Shown one piece after another: positions 32,360 through 41,557 of a stretch of 55,143 nt of DNA; the stretch's first letter is position 1, and each line of letters opens with the position of its first letter. The notes under the pieces are model-generated. The model saw only the letters and a program-made list of their open reading frames with translations. It was not told the origin of the DNA and searched no databases. The stretch comes from Acetomicrobium hydrogeniformans. GTDB lineage: Bacteria > Synergistota > Synergistia > Synergistales > JAFGMB01. The translations under genes were made by a program, and so were the position numbers. Location: assembly GCA_016841745.1 (NCBI GenBank), contig JAENYO010000004.1, positions 1-55,143 on the forward strand, in the 5' to 3' direction.

Positions 32360-34351
32360 CTATTCTATTTTTTCCAGGGCCTTATTCAGATTAAAGTCTG
32401 CCATATTCTTCAACACCATGGGTTTTACCATCTTCTGAAGCTCAGGAATATCCATGGTTTTCCACAGGGGATCCCTTACGATCCCTCCGGAACGGACAGG
32501 ATAATCCTTCCCGGGCTTCAGATCGCTTTTCATTACAGGTTGACTGGAACCGGCTTTTGTAGCCCCGATCTTCAACGCATTCAGGTTCTTGAAGGACGCC
32601 ATGACCGGGTTCTGCATTACCGTGGCATAGACAGAAGGAAGGTCTGGAGGAGTAGGCACGAGGACGGGCGAGAACATATTAGGCCTTAGGGTAGGATCAC
32701 CCAGCAGGGTCTGGTTGTAGTAGCGTTTCGGGTTTACAAAACCGGGTCTGGGTGGATAGGTTGTGGGCCAGTCTTTCCTCCTTGCATAGGACCTCTGGGA
32801 GATCATCTGAGCCTGCCCGATATTCATGCCATAGGCAAGAGATACGTAGAAAGTAGCTGTATCATGGGGTCCCACGGAAGTGTTTCCTAAAACCGCCAGT
32901 GGACTCAACGTCCCTATTGCACCTATACGGTAAAGATAGTTTTCCCCCAGGTTATCCCTGTGTTTATAGTCGCATGCTGAGCAACCATGGTGGTAATAGA
33001 AAAGAGCTTTCAAGTTCCCTCCCTGGAAGAGTTCCGTTCTGTGAAGGCTTTCTGTACCTGAAGCAACGGCAAATTCGTGCAATTCCGGGGCGGAATGCAT
33101 GAATGCCTCTACCCAGAGATAATTTCCGGTCTTCAGCCTTTCTTTATAGTCTGTCTTATTCGTGGTGTTTGTCCCGTTGATTATCCTGGTGTAACCCTGT
33201 GGATGATTATCCCCGGCATAGGAGGTTTCTCCAAAGACAGGTCCCGGCCATTTTATGGAGATCATGTCTGCAGCTGCCTGGGCGAGATCTCTCATGTCAT
33301 CATCGTAATAGATCAGGCGGTTCTTGAATGTAAGATCTTCCACCGTCTCTGAAGACTGGGTTTCCATAACAGTTCTGTAGTTGTGGTTAACTCTCAGGTA
33401 ATTAAGAAGGGCATTGAAGTCGTGGTTGGAGGAAGGGCCTATATTCCCAGGATTGATCCGACCCACCCATATCTCCGGCCGGGCCCCCATCCTGCCCCAA
33501 TCATTTGTATCGCCCGTCCAGTAGAGATCGACTTCATCTCCCGGCACACATTCACTATCCCGCTTTATGGCGGGTTCATCCATGGTCGAGATCAGTGGAA
33601 TGCCCATCTCATCCGTTATGTTCCACGCTCCGTCCATGTCCGTAAGGTAAAGGTCACATGCAAAGACCCCCTCGTAGACAACCTTCTCCATCACTGCTGA
33701 TCCTTCAGATTCCGGCTTCCATACCTGTGTCCTCTTATGGACAAGAGGAAGGGGGAACGAACCTATCAGGACGATGCCGGTACCAACATCAAAGGCATTT
33801 TTAGACAGTTTACCCTCTTCGCACTCTTTAAGGGTTTCCAGCCATTTAGACCTGATGAATCCCTTAAGGTTCTTTATATCAGTAAAGTATGGATTCATGC
33901 TTCCCTCGAATCCTACGGTAAAGAGCCTGACCTTGTAGCCATCTCTGGCCACATCCTCGGCATAAGTCCTGACATAGGGCATAAGCTGTTCAAAATGCCA
34001 TATTTTTTCGCTCAGAAGAATAAAAAAGGTTCCTGAACGAGTTCCCTGGGATTCCCATACTCCCCTGGAAGTGGCCTTGAGGGAGCCGAAAACTTCAGGT
34101 GTTATATTTATACCGCTTATTGTCCCCGGTACTTTTTCCAACTTGACAGGAGGCTTTATCTGTTCCAGGGGCTGGGATTTGATCTGGGGCAATTTCTTTA
34201 TCAGTATCTTCTGAGCATCAGATTCCACAGGCGGTTTTTTAATTGTCATGGTTGCACCCTGGGCAGTGAAAGCCAGGAAGAGAAGGATCACCAGGATCAG
34301 AGATCCGCACAATAAAGAACTTTTCTTGAACATTTTTTTTGTAGAGACCAT
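32360..34351 (-). CDS. Exported C25 (gingipain)-like peptidase, putative
   Basis: This 663-residue protein starts from the ATG at 34351, behind GGGAGGTG, and has a signal peptide (KKSSLLCGSLILVILLFLAF, cleavage near AQG/ATM). A proline/lysine-rich stretch leads into a domain with the order of motifs seen in caspase-like C25 peptidases: VARDGYKVRLFTV, GTGIVLIGSFPLPLV, DLYLTDMDGAWN, PEIWVGRINPG, a candidate catalytic His in LWVEAFMHSAPE, a candidate Cys in YYHHGCSACDY, and LLGDPTLRP at the end. The C-terminal roughly 100 residues are unique and basic. The catalytic assignment is by order of motifs only. It may be a secreted or periplasmic protease or an inactive relative. It is flanked by repeat blocks on both sides. 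Confidence 0.65.
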   Translation of the reverse strand: MVSTKKMFKKSSLLCGSLILVILLFLAFTAQGATMTIKKPPVESDAQKILIKKLPQIKSQPLEQIKPPVKLEKVPGTISGINITPEVFGSLKATSRGVWESQGTRSGTFFILLSEKIWHFEQLMPYVRTYAEDVARDGYKVRLFTVGFEGSMNPYFTDIKNLKGFIRSKWLETLKECEEGKLSKNAFDVGTGIVLIGSFPLPLVHKRTQVWKPESEGSAVMEKVVYEGVFACDLYLTDMDGAWNITDEMGIPLISTMDEPAIKRDSECVPGDEVDLYWTGDTNDWGRMGARPEIWVGRINPGNIGPSSNHDFNALLNYLRVNHNYRTVMETQSSETVEDLTFKNRLIYYDDDMRDLAQAAADMISIKWPGPVFGETSYAGDNHPQGYTRIINGTNTTNKTDYKERLKTGNYLWVEAFMHSAPELHEFAVASGTESLHRTELFQGGNLKALFYYHHGCSACDYKHRDNLGENYLYRIGAIGTLSPLAVLGNTSVGPHDTATFYVSLAYGMNIGQAQMISQRSYARRKDWPTTYPPRPGFVNPKRYYNQTLLGDPTLRPNMFSPVLVPTPPDLPSVYATVMQNPVMASFKNLNALKIGATKAGSSQPVMKSDLKPGKDYPVRSGGIVRDPLWKTMDIPELQKMVKPMVLKNMADFNLNKALEKIE

Positions 34352-34544
34352 AAGGAACACCTCCCAAAATAAGAAACCGGGTTTGAAAAACACTCTCAGG
34401 GAAAACCGGAACTAATTTTCACAACTCTGTCACATTAACAGTATAACAATCTATTTCAGGAGGAAGAAATATTGTTCTACATCTTCAGCCAGGGATGGGT
34501 GTTACAGGGGGGGATACTTGATGGAAAGGGTTTTAGCTGTTCGG

Positions 34545-34870
34545 CTTTACAGGTTTCCCTTTTATGGTCCTCATGTTTCCCTCAACGACCTCCAGGTTAG
34601 AAGTTAGCTTCCTGGCACAAATCTATGATTTCGTGCCATCCATCAACCTTTATCATAGGGTGTGCTTTAGCGCACCGATAGACTGTCCGGACGAATATCA
34701 CATGTTATTCCTGAACAGAGTTACATAAGGGGTTTGTGCTTTCCTCCGTGTACCTCTGCGCCCTCTGCGAAAAATCCGTATCACCCGCGAAGCGTCCGAC
34801 CGTCCCCGGTTTAGTTAAAGGGTTTTGGCGGATCTGCGGTAAAAACGTGTTTTGTTTTTGCCTTTGACCT
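34545..34870 (+). repeat. Composite intergenic repeat, block 4
   Basis: It holds GCTGTTCGGCTTTACAGG, the 26-nt hairpin (34613-34638), the module TAGGGTGTGCTTTAGCGCAC (34656-34675), the GTCCGGACGAATAT...CCTGAACAG module, TCCGTGTACCTCTGCGCCCT, and CGTCCGACCGTCCCCGG. The segment 34352-34544 upstream shows nothing but the leader of the peptidase gene. Confidence 0.8.
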
Positions 34871-34879
34871 GATTTCTAT

Positions 34880-36274
34880 TCAGCGCTTGTAATCGTCCTG
34901 AATGCGGATAATATCATCCTCACCAAGATATTCCCCGTTCTGGACCTCAATTATCTCCAGGGGGACCTTACCGGGGTTTGCCAACCGGTGATGACTGTCC
35001 TTGGGAACAAAGATGCTTTCTCCCTCATGGACAAAAATATCATTATCATCCAGCGTAACAAGGGCAGTCCCCTTTACAACCACCCAGTGTTCACTCCTAT
35101 GGTGGTGATACTGCAGGCTCAGTCTCTTGCCGGGTTCTATTGCGATCTTTTTGATCTTGTAGCGGTCTGCCTCTGTAAGTACCTTATATGTCCCCCAGGG
35201 CCTTGCGCTCTCAGGAGCTTCTGTAGCTTCCTTCCGTCCCTTTGACCTGAGTTCCTTTACCACATCGCGAACCTTCTGGGAACTTCCCTGGGGTGCTACA
35301 AAAAGGGCATCTGGTGTATCCACCACAAGCATGTCATGGAGATCCACACCTACCAGCAGCCTTTCCCTGGAAAACATCAGATTGTTAGTGCTTCCCATGA
35401 GGATGGCGTCACCATGAACGGCATTTCCCGAAGTTTCCTTTTCAGAAATGTCATATACCGCATCCCAGGAACCCACATCGGACCATCCAGCATTCAGTGG
35501 GACCATGGCAGTTTTTTCAAGTTTCTCCATCACACCGTAATCTATTGAAATGGAAGGCATATCCTCAAAGGATCCAAGAAGAGCCTCATATCCCCGTTCT
35601 GCCGCTTCACCGATTTGGGGCATATGTTTTTTCATCGCATTCATCATGTCGCCGATCCGGAATACGAACATGCCGCTGTTCCAGTAATAATTACCGTCCT
35701 CTAAATAGCTCTTTGCCCTTTCGAGATCAGGTTTTTCCACGAACTCCTTAAGTTTGCAGTAACCTTCCCCGTTGAGGTCTCCGGCATGAAGGTATCCAAA
35801 ACCCGTTTCCGGCCCTGTGGGCAATATGCCGAAGGTGGAAATATATCCCCTCTCGCTTGCCTTGACCGCATGTTCTACAGCTGAAGAAAAGGCTGATACA
35901 TCATTGATGATATGGTCACTCGGGCAGATCAGGACAGAGTCTTCTTTCTTGGCTCCAGCCCTGTCAAGGAGGTAGGAAATACCCAGGGCGATGGCAGGTC
36001 CGGTATTTCTGCCTGATGGCTCGGTAATTACTATACTTTCTTTAAAATTGCCAGCCTGTCTGACCTGGTGGTCCACCAGGGCCCTCCAGTTATGGCCAGC
36101 CACGACAAAAAGCTTGTCAGGGTCTGTAAATTCAAGGGTTCTTGTTACTGTATTCTGAAGAAGGGTAGAGTGATTGGTAAGATTCAGGAACTGCTTGGGC
36201 AGTTCTTCACGGGAAAGGGGCCACAGCCTGGTCCCGCTTCCCCCGGCAAGAATAAGAGTGTACAGGTTATTCAA
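34880..36274 (-). CDS. manC: Mannose-1-phosphate guanylyltransferase / mannose-6-phosphate isomerase
   Basis: This bifunctional type II enzyme of about 464 residues makes GDP-mannose for surface polysaccharide. The nucleotidyltransferase domain begins LILAGGSGTRLWPLSREELP (with PKQF next) and has LICPSDHIIND and FVEKP. The sequence NAGWSDVGSWDAV is conserved. The C-terminal cupin isomerase domain has IEPGKRLSLQYHHHRSEHWV (metal-binding His). The TTG at 36274 lies 6 nt after AGAGGTG, while a GTG at 36283 overlaps that site, so 36274 is preferred. It is flanked by repeat blocks and lies with ugd, an epimerase and a GT8 enzyme, a loose polysaccharide neighbourhood. Confidence 0.93.
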   Translation of the reverse strand: MNNLYTLILAGGSGTRLWPLSREELPKQFLNLTNHSTLLQNTVTRTLEFTDPDKLFVVAGHNWRALVDHQVRQAGNFKESIVITEPSGRNTGPAIALGISYLLDRAGAKKEDSVLICPSDHIINDVSAFSSAVEHAVKASERGYISTFGILPTGPETGFGYLHAGDLNGEGYCKLKEFVEKPDLERAKSYLEDGNYYWNSGMFVFRIGDMMNAMKKHMPQIGEAAERGYEALLGSFEDMPSISIDYGVMEKLEKTAMVPLNAGWSDVGSWDAVYDISEKETSGNAVHGDAILMGSTNNLMFSRERLLVGVDLHDMLVVDTPDALFVAPQGSSQKVRDVVKELRSKGRKEATEAPESARPWGTYKVLTEADRYKIKKIAIEPGKRLSLQYHHHRSEHWVVVKGTALVTLDDNDIFVHEGESIFVPKDSHHRLANPGKVPLEIIEVQNGEYLGEDDIIRIQDDYKR

Positions 36275-36414
36275 ATCAGTCACCTCTATATGAAATGTTC
36301 CAGAATAGTTTTTTCCGGTAAAGCACCATATATTGTGTACCCTAACGTAACATTCTTCAACATATTGTTCTCAAAAATTGAAAATCCCTTTAAGCCCACC
36401 ATAACAACATCAAA

Positions 36415-36930
36415 AACACATTTTACCGCAGAGGAAGCAGAGGACTCGATGAGTCCTCGCAGAGGAAACCCAAGTGAAGATCCGAAACCATTTTCTCCTG
36501 CTACATATTTATTCTTGATATCGTCCATTCGGACTATTTCCTACTTTGTTAATAGTTTTATGTGCCATAGAATCGTAGATTTGTGGCAGGTAAAACTTAG
36601 AACCGGAGGTCGCTGAGAAAATCTCTAAATTCTAAACCCATAAAATTTATAAAAATGGTAAAAAGACCAAATATTATTTAAGATCCTATGTTTTCCTCTG
36701 CGACCTTTAGGTCGGAATTTATAAAGTGGCATAAAGCTTTGCTTTGATGCCATCCCACAACTTTCAGGTTAAGTTGTATCCTATCCGGACTGCAAAAAAC
36801 AGGTAAATCGAATAACTTCTGCGGAAGTATTAAAGTTTCTCCTCATTTTTAAGCTCTGCCTTCCTCTGCGCTCTCTGCGCCCTCTGCGGTGAGACAGTTT
36901 TTACCTTAGGTTTTATGTCTTTTAATCCAA
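36415..36930. repeat. Composite intergenic repeat, block 5
   Basis: The left part is in the opposite orientation (TTTACCGCAGAGGAAGCAGA, with palindrome GAGGACTC-GAT-GAGTCCTC, 36417-36467). The right part carries a variant hairpin TGGCATAAAGC-TTT-GCTTTGATGCCA (36727-36752) whose changed bases still pair, and CTCTGCGCTCTCTGCGCCCT (about 36864-36895). A minus-strand open frame here (36286-36528) is an accident of the repeat. Confidence 0.8.
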
Positions 36931-36937
36931 AATTGAA

Positions 36938-38269
36938 CTACCTTCCCACCCCTTCATAATAGAACCCCATACCTTCAACCTCTTCCCGGTCATAGATGTT
37001 CCTGAAGTCGAAGAACCTGTTGCCCTTCATGAGATCCTTCAGCCTCTGAAGATCGAGCCTGCGGAACTGGTTCCAGTCGGTGAGTATAACAACGGCATCC
37101 GCACCCTTACATGCATCATATTCATCAGCAGTGTACAGAATATCTGCGTCGCTCTCAGTAAGAGCCTTCTTTGTTTCACCGATCCCCTGGGGATCGTAGG
37201 CGTGTACCAAAGCACCCCTATGCAGAAGCTCTGGGATTATTACCAGGGCAGGGGATTCCCTAACGTCATCTGTCTCCGGCTTGAAACTCAGACCGAGGAT
37301 CGCTATCTGCTTTCCTGCCACATCTCCGCCAAAGGCCTTTTTTATCTTCTCTGCCATCCTGACCTTCTGCCTGATATTGGAGTCCACCACGGCAGAAACC
37401 ACCAGTGAGTCCACACCATTTTCTCTGGCCATATTCACCAGGGCCATGGTGTCCTTGGGAAAGCAGCTGCCGCCGAAACCGGGGCCAGGGTGGAGGAACT
37501 TGCTGCTTATCCGTCCGTCCATACCCATGGATTTTGCAACCTTATGGACATCTGCGCCGACAGCCTCGCACAGGTTGGCTATTTCGTTTATGAAACCGAT
37601 CTTTGTGGCCAGAAAAGCGTTGGAGGCATATTTTATCAATTCCGCCGTCTCGGGATTTGTCAGCACGAAGGGAACCTCATTGAGCTTCAGGGGACTGTAG
37701 ACCTTTTTCATGATCTCACAGGCCCTCTCCGAATCGGAACCTATAACTATCCTGTCCGGATGGGTGAAATCATGAACAGCCTTGCCTTCCCGGAGAAATT
37801 CCGGGTTTGAAACCACATCGAAGGCAGCATCCATATTCCTTTCAGCCAGTTGACTTCTGATGATGTCATAAACCTTTCGGGCCGTACCAACTGGAACGGT
37901 GGATTTATCTACGATGACCTTGTAGGTTTCCAGATTCTTTCCTATGGTCTCTGCTACCTGCCAGACGTACTTGAGGTCAGCGGAACCGTCTTCTTTAGGA
38001 GGAGTCCCGACGCAGATGAAGATCACATCGCTGTCCCTTACCAGGGTGTCGATCTTCGTGGTAAAGGTAACCCTGCCGAGCTCGGTTACACGATCAAAAA
38101 CGGACTTGAGCCCTGGCTCGTATATGGGGATCTCGCCACTGTTGAGCCTTTCGATCTTTGAAACATCTATATCACCGCAGGTAACGCTGAAGCCGAAGTC
38201 TGCCAGGCAAAGCCCTGAAACCAGCCCCACATAACCTGTCCCTATGACACCTATTTTCATACTGTTCAA
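36938..38269 (-). CDS. ugd: UDP-glucose 6-dehydrogenase
   Basis: This roughly 443-residue enzyme oxidises UDP-glucose to UDP-glucuronate with NAD. MKIGVIGTGYVGLVSGLCLA is the Rossmann start. VDKSTVPVGTA, SNPEFLREGKAV, the lysine region ELIKYASNAFLATKIGF and the catalytic cysteine in FGGSCFPKD are all present, and GLSFKPETDDVRESPA marks the C-terminal domain. GGGGGG lies 6-7 nt before a TTG at 38269; the ATG at 38260 gives the most usual N-terminus but is far from that site. The next polysaccharide gene, a UDP-glucuronate epimerase at 38917, uses its product. Confidence 0.95.
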   Translation of the reverse strand: MNSMKIGVIGTGYVGLVSGLCLADFGFSVTCGDIDVSKIERLNSGEIPIYEPGLKSVFDRVTELGRVTFTTKIDTLVRDSDVIFICVGTPPKEDGSADLKYVWQVAETIGKNLETYKVIVDKSTVPVGTARKVYDIIRSQLAERNMDAAFDVVSNPEFLREGKAVHDFTHPDRIVIGSDSERACEIMKKVYSPLKLNEVPFVLTNPETAELIKYASNAFLATKIGFINEIANLCEAVGADVHKVAKSMGMDGRISSKFLHPGPGFGGSCFPKDTMALVNMARENGVDSLVVSAVVDSNIRQKVRMAEKIKKAFGGDVAGKQIAILGLSFKPETDDVRESPALVIIPELLHRGALVHAYDPQGIGETKKALTESDADILYTADEYDACKGADAVVILTDWNQFRRLDLQRLKDLMKGNRFFDFRNIYDREEVEGMGFYYEGVGR

Positions 38270-38424
38270 ATCTATCCCCCCCAAAAAAAATTTCAGACTT
38301 CAGAAGATGTACTTCCCGAACTACCGGGATGTCCTTGTATTTTACTGCCGGGTTGGTCATGTATCCACCTTGAACTTTGTATATTCATACCACCGAAACA
38401 CTTTAACATGTTTTTATGACTTCA

Positions 38425-38830
38425 TCGCGTAGGATGTGCTTCAGCGCACCATTCTATTGTCATTTTCGATTTTATTTTTCTTCAGCACTATCCATGTTAG
38501 AAGTTAACTTCCTGGCACAAATCTCCGATTTCGTGACATCCATCAACCTTGATCTAAGTAGGATGTGGTCTTCCCAGACATCATTGTGACAACAGACAAA
38601 ACAAGATAATCAAAGAGTTTATGCCTTTCTCTGCGCTCTCTGCGCCCTCTGCGGTAAACAGTCTTTGACTTAGGTTTTATGTTTTCCTCCGTGCCCTCCG
38701 TGGTAGATAGGGTTTGAATTATCAGGTTTTCGGTTTTATTCGTGAAAAATGGAGTCTCATTTTTCGCAGTAAGCCATGATATTTTCAGGGTCCCTTTGCG
38801 GCCTTTGCGCCTTAGCGGTAAACAAGCTTT
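38425..38830 (+). repeat. Composite intergenic repeat, block 6
   Basis: It contains GTAGGATGTGCTTCAGCGCA (38428 on), the 26-nt hairpin (38513-38538), and a stretch from GTAGGATGTGGTCTTCCCAG through CAAAGAGTTTATG that is nearly identical to block 3. CTCTGCG runs follow at 38624-38660, with a TTTGCGGCCTTTGCGCCTTA run at 38793-38825. No real gene was seen; a 99-codon minus-strand frame is composed of repeat. Confidence 0.82.
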
Positions 38831-38916
38831 TCCGGATTTCATATTTATCGCTTCCTGTCTTCTCCTTAAAAATATATTACAATGAACAATGATACATTAA
38901 TTTCCAGGAGGAACCC

Positions 38917-39924
38917 ATGCAAATACTTGTCACCGGTGCCGCCGGTTTTATCGGATACCATGTTTCCCTGAAACTGCTACAGGAAGGACACAAGATCACG
39001 GCCATCGATAATCTCAATGATTACTACGACGTGACCCTCAAGGAAGACCGTCTCGGAGTCCTTAAAAACTATCCGGGGTTCACCTTCCACAGAATGGATA
39101 TTTCAGACAGCACGGCAGTCAGCAGCCTGTTCAGCCATTACAGACCCCGGAGGGTTATCCACCTTGCCGCCCAGGCTGGAGTAAGGTATTCCATAACCAA
39201 CCCCCAGGCCTACGGCCAGAGCAATCTGACAGGGTTCCTCAACATCCTTGAAGCATGCCGCCATAATGGAGTAGAGCACCTGGTCTATGCTTCCTCCAGT
39301 TCGGTATACGGGGCCAATACCAGCAAACCCTTTAGGGTATCAGACAACGTGGACCACCCCGTAAGTCTTTACGCCGCTACCAAGAAGGCAAACGAACTAA
39401 TGGCTCATTCCTACAGCCACCTCTACGGACTTCCCTGCACCGGTCTCCGGTTCTTTACCGTATATGGACCCTGGGGCAGACCCGACATGGCCTATTTCCT
39501 CTTCACCAGGGCCATACTTGAAGATCGGCCCATAAAGGTATTCAACAACGGAGAAATGAAAAGAGACTTCACCTGGATCGATGATATCGTCGAAGGTGTT
39601 GTAAGGACAATGAACAGGCTTCCCCAGCCCGATCCGGACTGGACCGGCAATTCTCCCGAACCCGGCCGGAGCTATGTCCCATACAGGGTCTATAACATAG
39701 GGAACAACAGACCTGTAAAGCTAATGGATTTCATAAGAACCCTGGAAAAATGTATAGGCAGGGAAGCAAAAAAAGAATTTCTCCCCATGCAGCCAGGAGA
39801 CGTGGTGGAAACCTTTGCAGATATTGATGACCTCGCAGCAGAAGTCGGCTACAGGCCAGACACGCCCATAGAGGTAGGCCTTGAAAGGTTTGTTTCCTGG
39901 TACAGGGATTATTACAAAGTCTAG
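38917..39924 (+). CDS. NAD-dependent epimerase, UDP-glucuronate 4-epimerase type
   Basis: This 335-residue extended short-chain dehydrogenase starts at ATG 38917 behind AGGAGG. GAAGFIGYHVS is the NAD-binding motif, and the catalytic set is Ser-Ser-Ser in YASSSSVYGAN with YAATKKANE (YxxxK). The substrate region FFTVYGPWGRPDMAYFLFTR and GEMKRDFTWIDDIVEGVVR are strongly typical of capsular UDP-glucuronate 4-epimerases, giving UDP-galacturonate. ADIDDLAAEVGYRPDTPIEV ends the family signature. It uses the product of the ugd gene on the other strand. Confidence in the family is high, in the exact sugar moderate to high. Confidence 0.9.
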   Translation: MQILVTGAAGFIGYHVSLKLLQEGHKITAIDNLNDYYDVTLKEDRLGVLKNYPGFTFHRMDISDSTAVSSLFSHYRPRRVIHLAAQAGVRYSITNPQAYGQSNLTGFLNILEACRHNGVEHLVYASSSSVYGANTSKPFRVSDNVDHPVSLYAATKKANELMAHSYSHLYGLPCTGLRFFTVYGPWGRPDMAYFLFTRAILEDRPIKVFNNGEMKRDFTWIDDIVEGVVRTMNRLPQPDPDWTGNSPEPGRSYVPYRVYNIGNNRPVKLMDFIRTLEKCIGREAKKEFLPMQPGDVVETFADIDDLAAEVGYRPDTPIEVGLERFVSWYRDYYKV

Positions 39925-39949
39925 GGAGTCAGACGAAACAGGCCAGCAT

Positions 39950-40325
39950 ATGTCAAGCGGGTCAGTGACCTTCAGGTTTTCGTCCTTTGCGGGAAATCGG
40001 TTTTGACTTATGTTTTTTGCTTCCCTCAGATCTTCCTCCATGGTGAAAGGGTTTTAACGGTTCAGCTTTACAGGTTTCCATGGCACAAATCTCCGATTTC
40101 GTGACATTCATCAACCTTGATCTAAGTAGGATATGGTCTGTACGGACGAATATGGGATTTTATTCCTGAACAGTTATCCCAAGGGTTTACGCTTTCCTCT
40201 GCGCCCTCTGCGCTTACAGTCCGCCTTAACGTCTTTGTAGGATGGTTTGCGGCGGATTACTCTGCGCAACCTCAGCGTCCTCTGCGGTAAAATATGTCTT
40301 GATCCTGATTTTGCCCTGGCCTAGT
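39950..40325 (+). repeat. Composite intergenic repeat, block 7
   Basis: It contains GGTGAAAGGGTTTTAACGGT, the 26-nt hairpin (40081-40106), the GTACGGACGAATATGGGATT module ending CCTGAACAGTTATCCC, and two CTCTGCG runs (about 40195-40215 and 40258-40294). It fills the gap between the epimerase and the GT8 gene. Confidence 0.8.
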
Positions 40326-40407
40326 TAAAGTCTATGCTAAACTAATCAAGGTTAAATGCACAGCAGATGTATCTCCGAATTGTCAGGAACAGGCGGTGTG
40401 TCCCAGT

Positions 40408-41319
40408 ATGAATATTATTTTTGCAACAGATCAGGCATTCATACCTCATATGGGGGTCACCATGACCTCAATTCTCATAAACGCTGCCCCCAGCGACAGG
40501 ATACACTTTTTCGTACTTTCCGAATCCCTCCCCGAACATGAAAAGGAAAGGATCCGGAGCCTCAATAGTATAAAAAGTTTCGACTTCACGCACATCCCGA
40601 TAACCTCTATCGACGAATTCTTACACATATCTACACTGAATCATTCTCCTAGCCATGTCACCCTCCCTACATACTTCCGCCTCAAAATAGGATCATTTAT
40701 TCCCTGGATTGACCGGGCCCTCTATCTTGACTGTGACATTATCGTTCGGAGAAGTCTGAAAGAACTCTGGGACCTTGATCTCCAGGGGAAAACCATTGCA
40801 GCAGTTGAAAACTTCTCCTTTCCTGGTGATAAGCAGAAGAGACTTTTCGGTGCCGATAAATATTTCAATTCAGGGGTCATTCTTTTTGATCTGAAAAAGT
40901 GGCGTGAAAGGGACTATGAAAATAAAGCCTTTAATTTGGACAGGAGCCTTCTTGCTCATGCACGCTTTCACGACCAGGATATTCTGAACCATACCCTTAA
41001 AAACGACGTATTATATTTAGGAAACAGATGGAACTTCATGATCCATATTTTCGATGACATATTCCGGGAATCGGATTGTACTAATATAGAGATGCCCGAT
41101 CCGGTCATAGTTCATTTCACTACCGACAGAAAACCCTGGCTATTCAGTCCTAAAAAGATCACCTTTGCCGAAGAATATCTTCAATACCGCCGAAAGGGTC
41201 CCTGGAAAGATGTTGGTCGGACCACATGGTTTTACCACGCCCTCCGCTACTGTTACCGCCATCCCGGAGCAGCCATCCTCTATGGTCTTAAGCGGGCCTG
41301 TAATATCCTTCATTTCTGA
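40408..41319 (+). CDS. Glycosyltransferase family 8 protein
   Basis: This 303-residue retaining glycosyltransferase (GT8, LgtC/GspA/RfaI-like) starts at ATG 40408; an upstream in-frame GTG at 40396 gives only four more codons. NIIFATDQAFIPHMGVTMTS is the typical start. The metal-binding DxD motif is Asp108-x-Asp110 (ALYLDCDIIVRR), and YFNSGVILFDLKKWR and FHDQDILNHTL follow the family pattern. The end (IVHFTTDRKPW) supplies the second His. It probably adds galactose or glucose in lipopolysaccharide or capsule synthesis. No strong ribosome binding site is visible. Confidence 0.9.
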   Translation: MNIIFATDQAFIPHMGVTMTSILINAAPSDRIHFFVLSESLPEHEKERIRSLNSIKSFDFTHIPITSIDEFLHISTLNHSPSHVTLPTYFRLKIGSFIPWIDRALYLDCDIIVRRSLKELWDLDLQGKTIAAVENFSFPGDKQKRLFGADKYFNSGVILFDLKKWRERDYENKAFNLDRSLLAHARFHDQDILNHTLKNDVLYLGNRWNFMIHIFDDIFRESDCTNIEMPDPVIVHFTTDRKPWLFSPKKITFAEEYLQYRRKGPWKDVGRTTWFYHALRYCYRHPGAAILYGLKRACNILHF

Positions 41320-41495
41320 AAGGTCTGTCCTGCTGTGGATCTTCAAATTCAAGCCTCATTGTAGCTAATACATTGGTATTGATGGAGACACGTTCTTTCC
41401 TATAACAGATTCCAGGCCCTCTCGATAAGATTTACTTTTAGCATTGCCCCCTTAATGTTTATATTATTCAAAATTTACTATCTTGTTCTTTTAAA

Positions 41496-41522
41496 TATAA
41501 TGTGTAATAATTACGTTATTAC
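41496..41522 (+). promoter_or_regulatory. Promoter -10 and overlapping operator of the GntR regulator
   Basis: TATAAT at 41496-41501 is directly followed by GTAATAA-TTACG-TTATTAC (41504-41522), a perfect 7-bp inverted repeat covering the likely transcription start. A second palindrome ATGTCGACAT follows at 41525-41534. The -35 is weak. Autoregulation by the GntR product is likely. Confidence 0.5.
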
Positions 41523-41557
41523 GAATGTCGACATACGTATTAAGGAGTTGTTGCTTA

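Noticed and set aside
36286-36528. 80-codon minus-strand open frame
   Set aside because: It lies largely in repeat block 5, has no ribosome binding site and no protein-like composition.
38543-38842. 99-codon minus-strand open frame
   Set aside because: Its peptide is the translation of the repeat modules (CGCAGAG units) of block 6, not a gene.
24404-40325. Runs of CTCTGCG-like units taken as a possible CRISPR array
   Set aside because: Units are only 7-10 nt, irregular, without unique spacers of constant length and without cas genes; they are part of the composite repeat.
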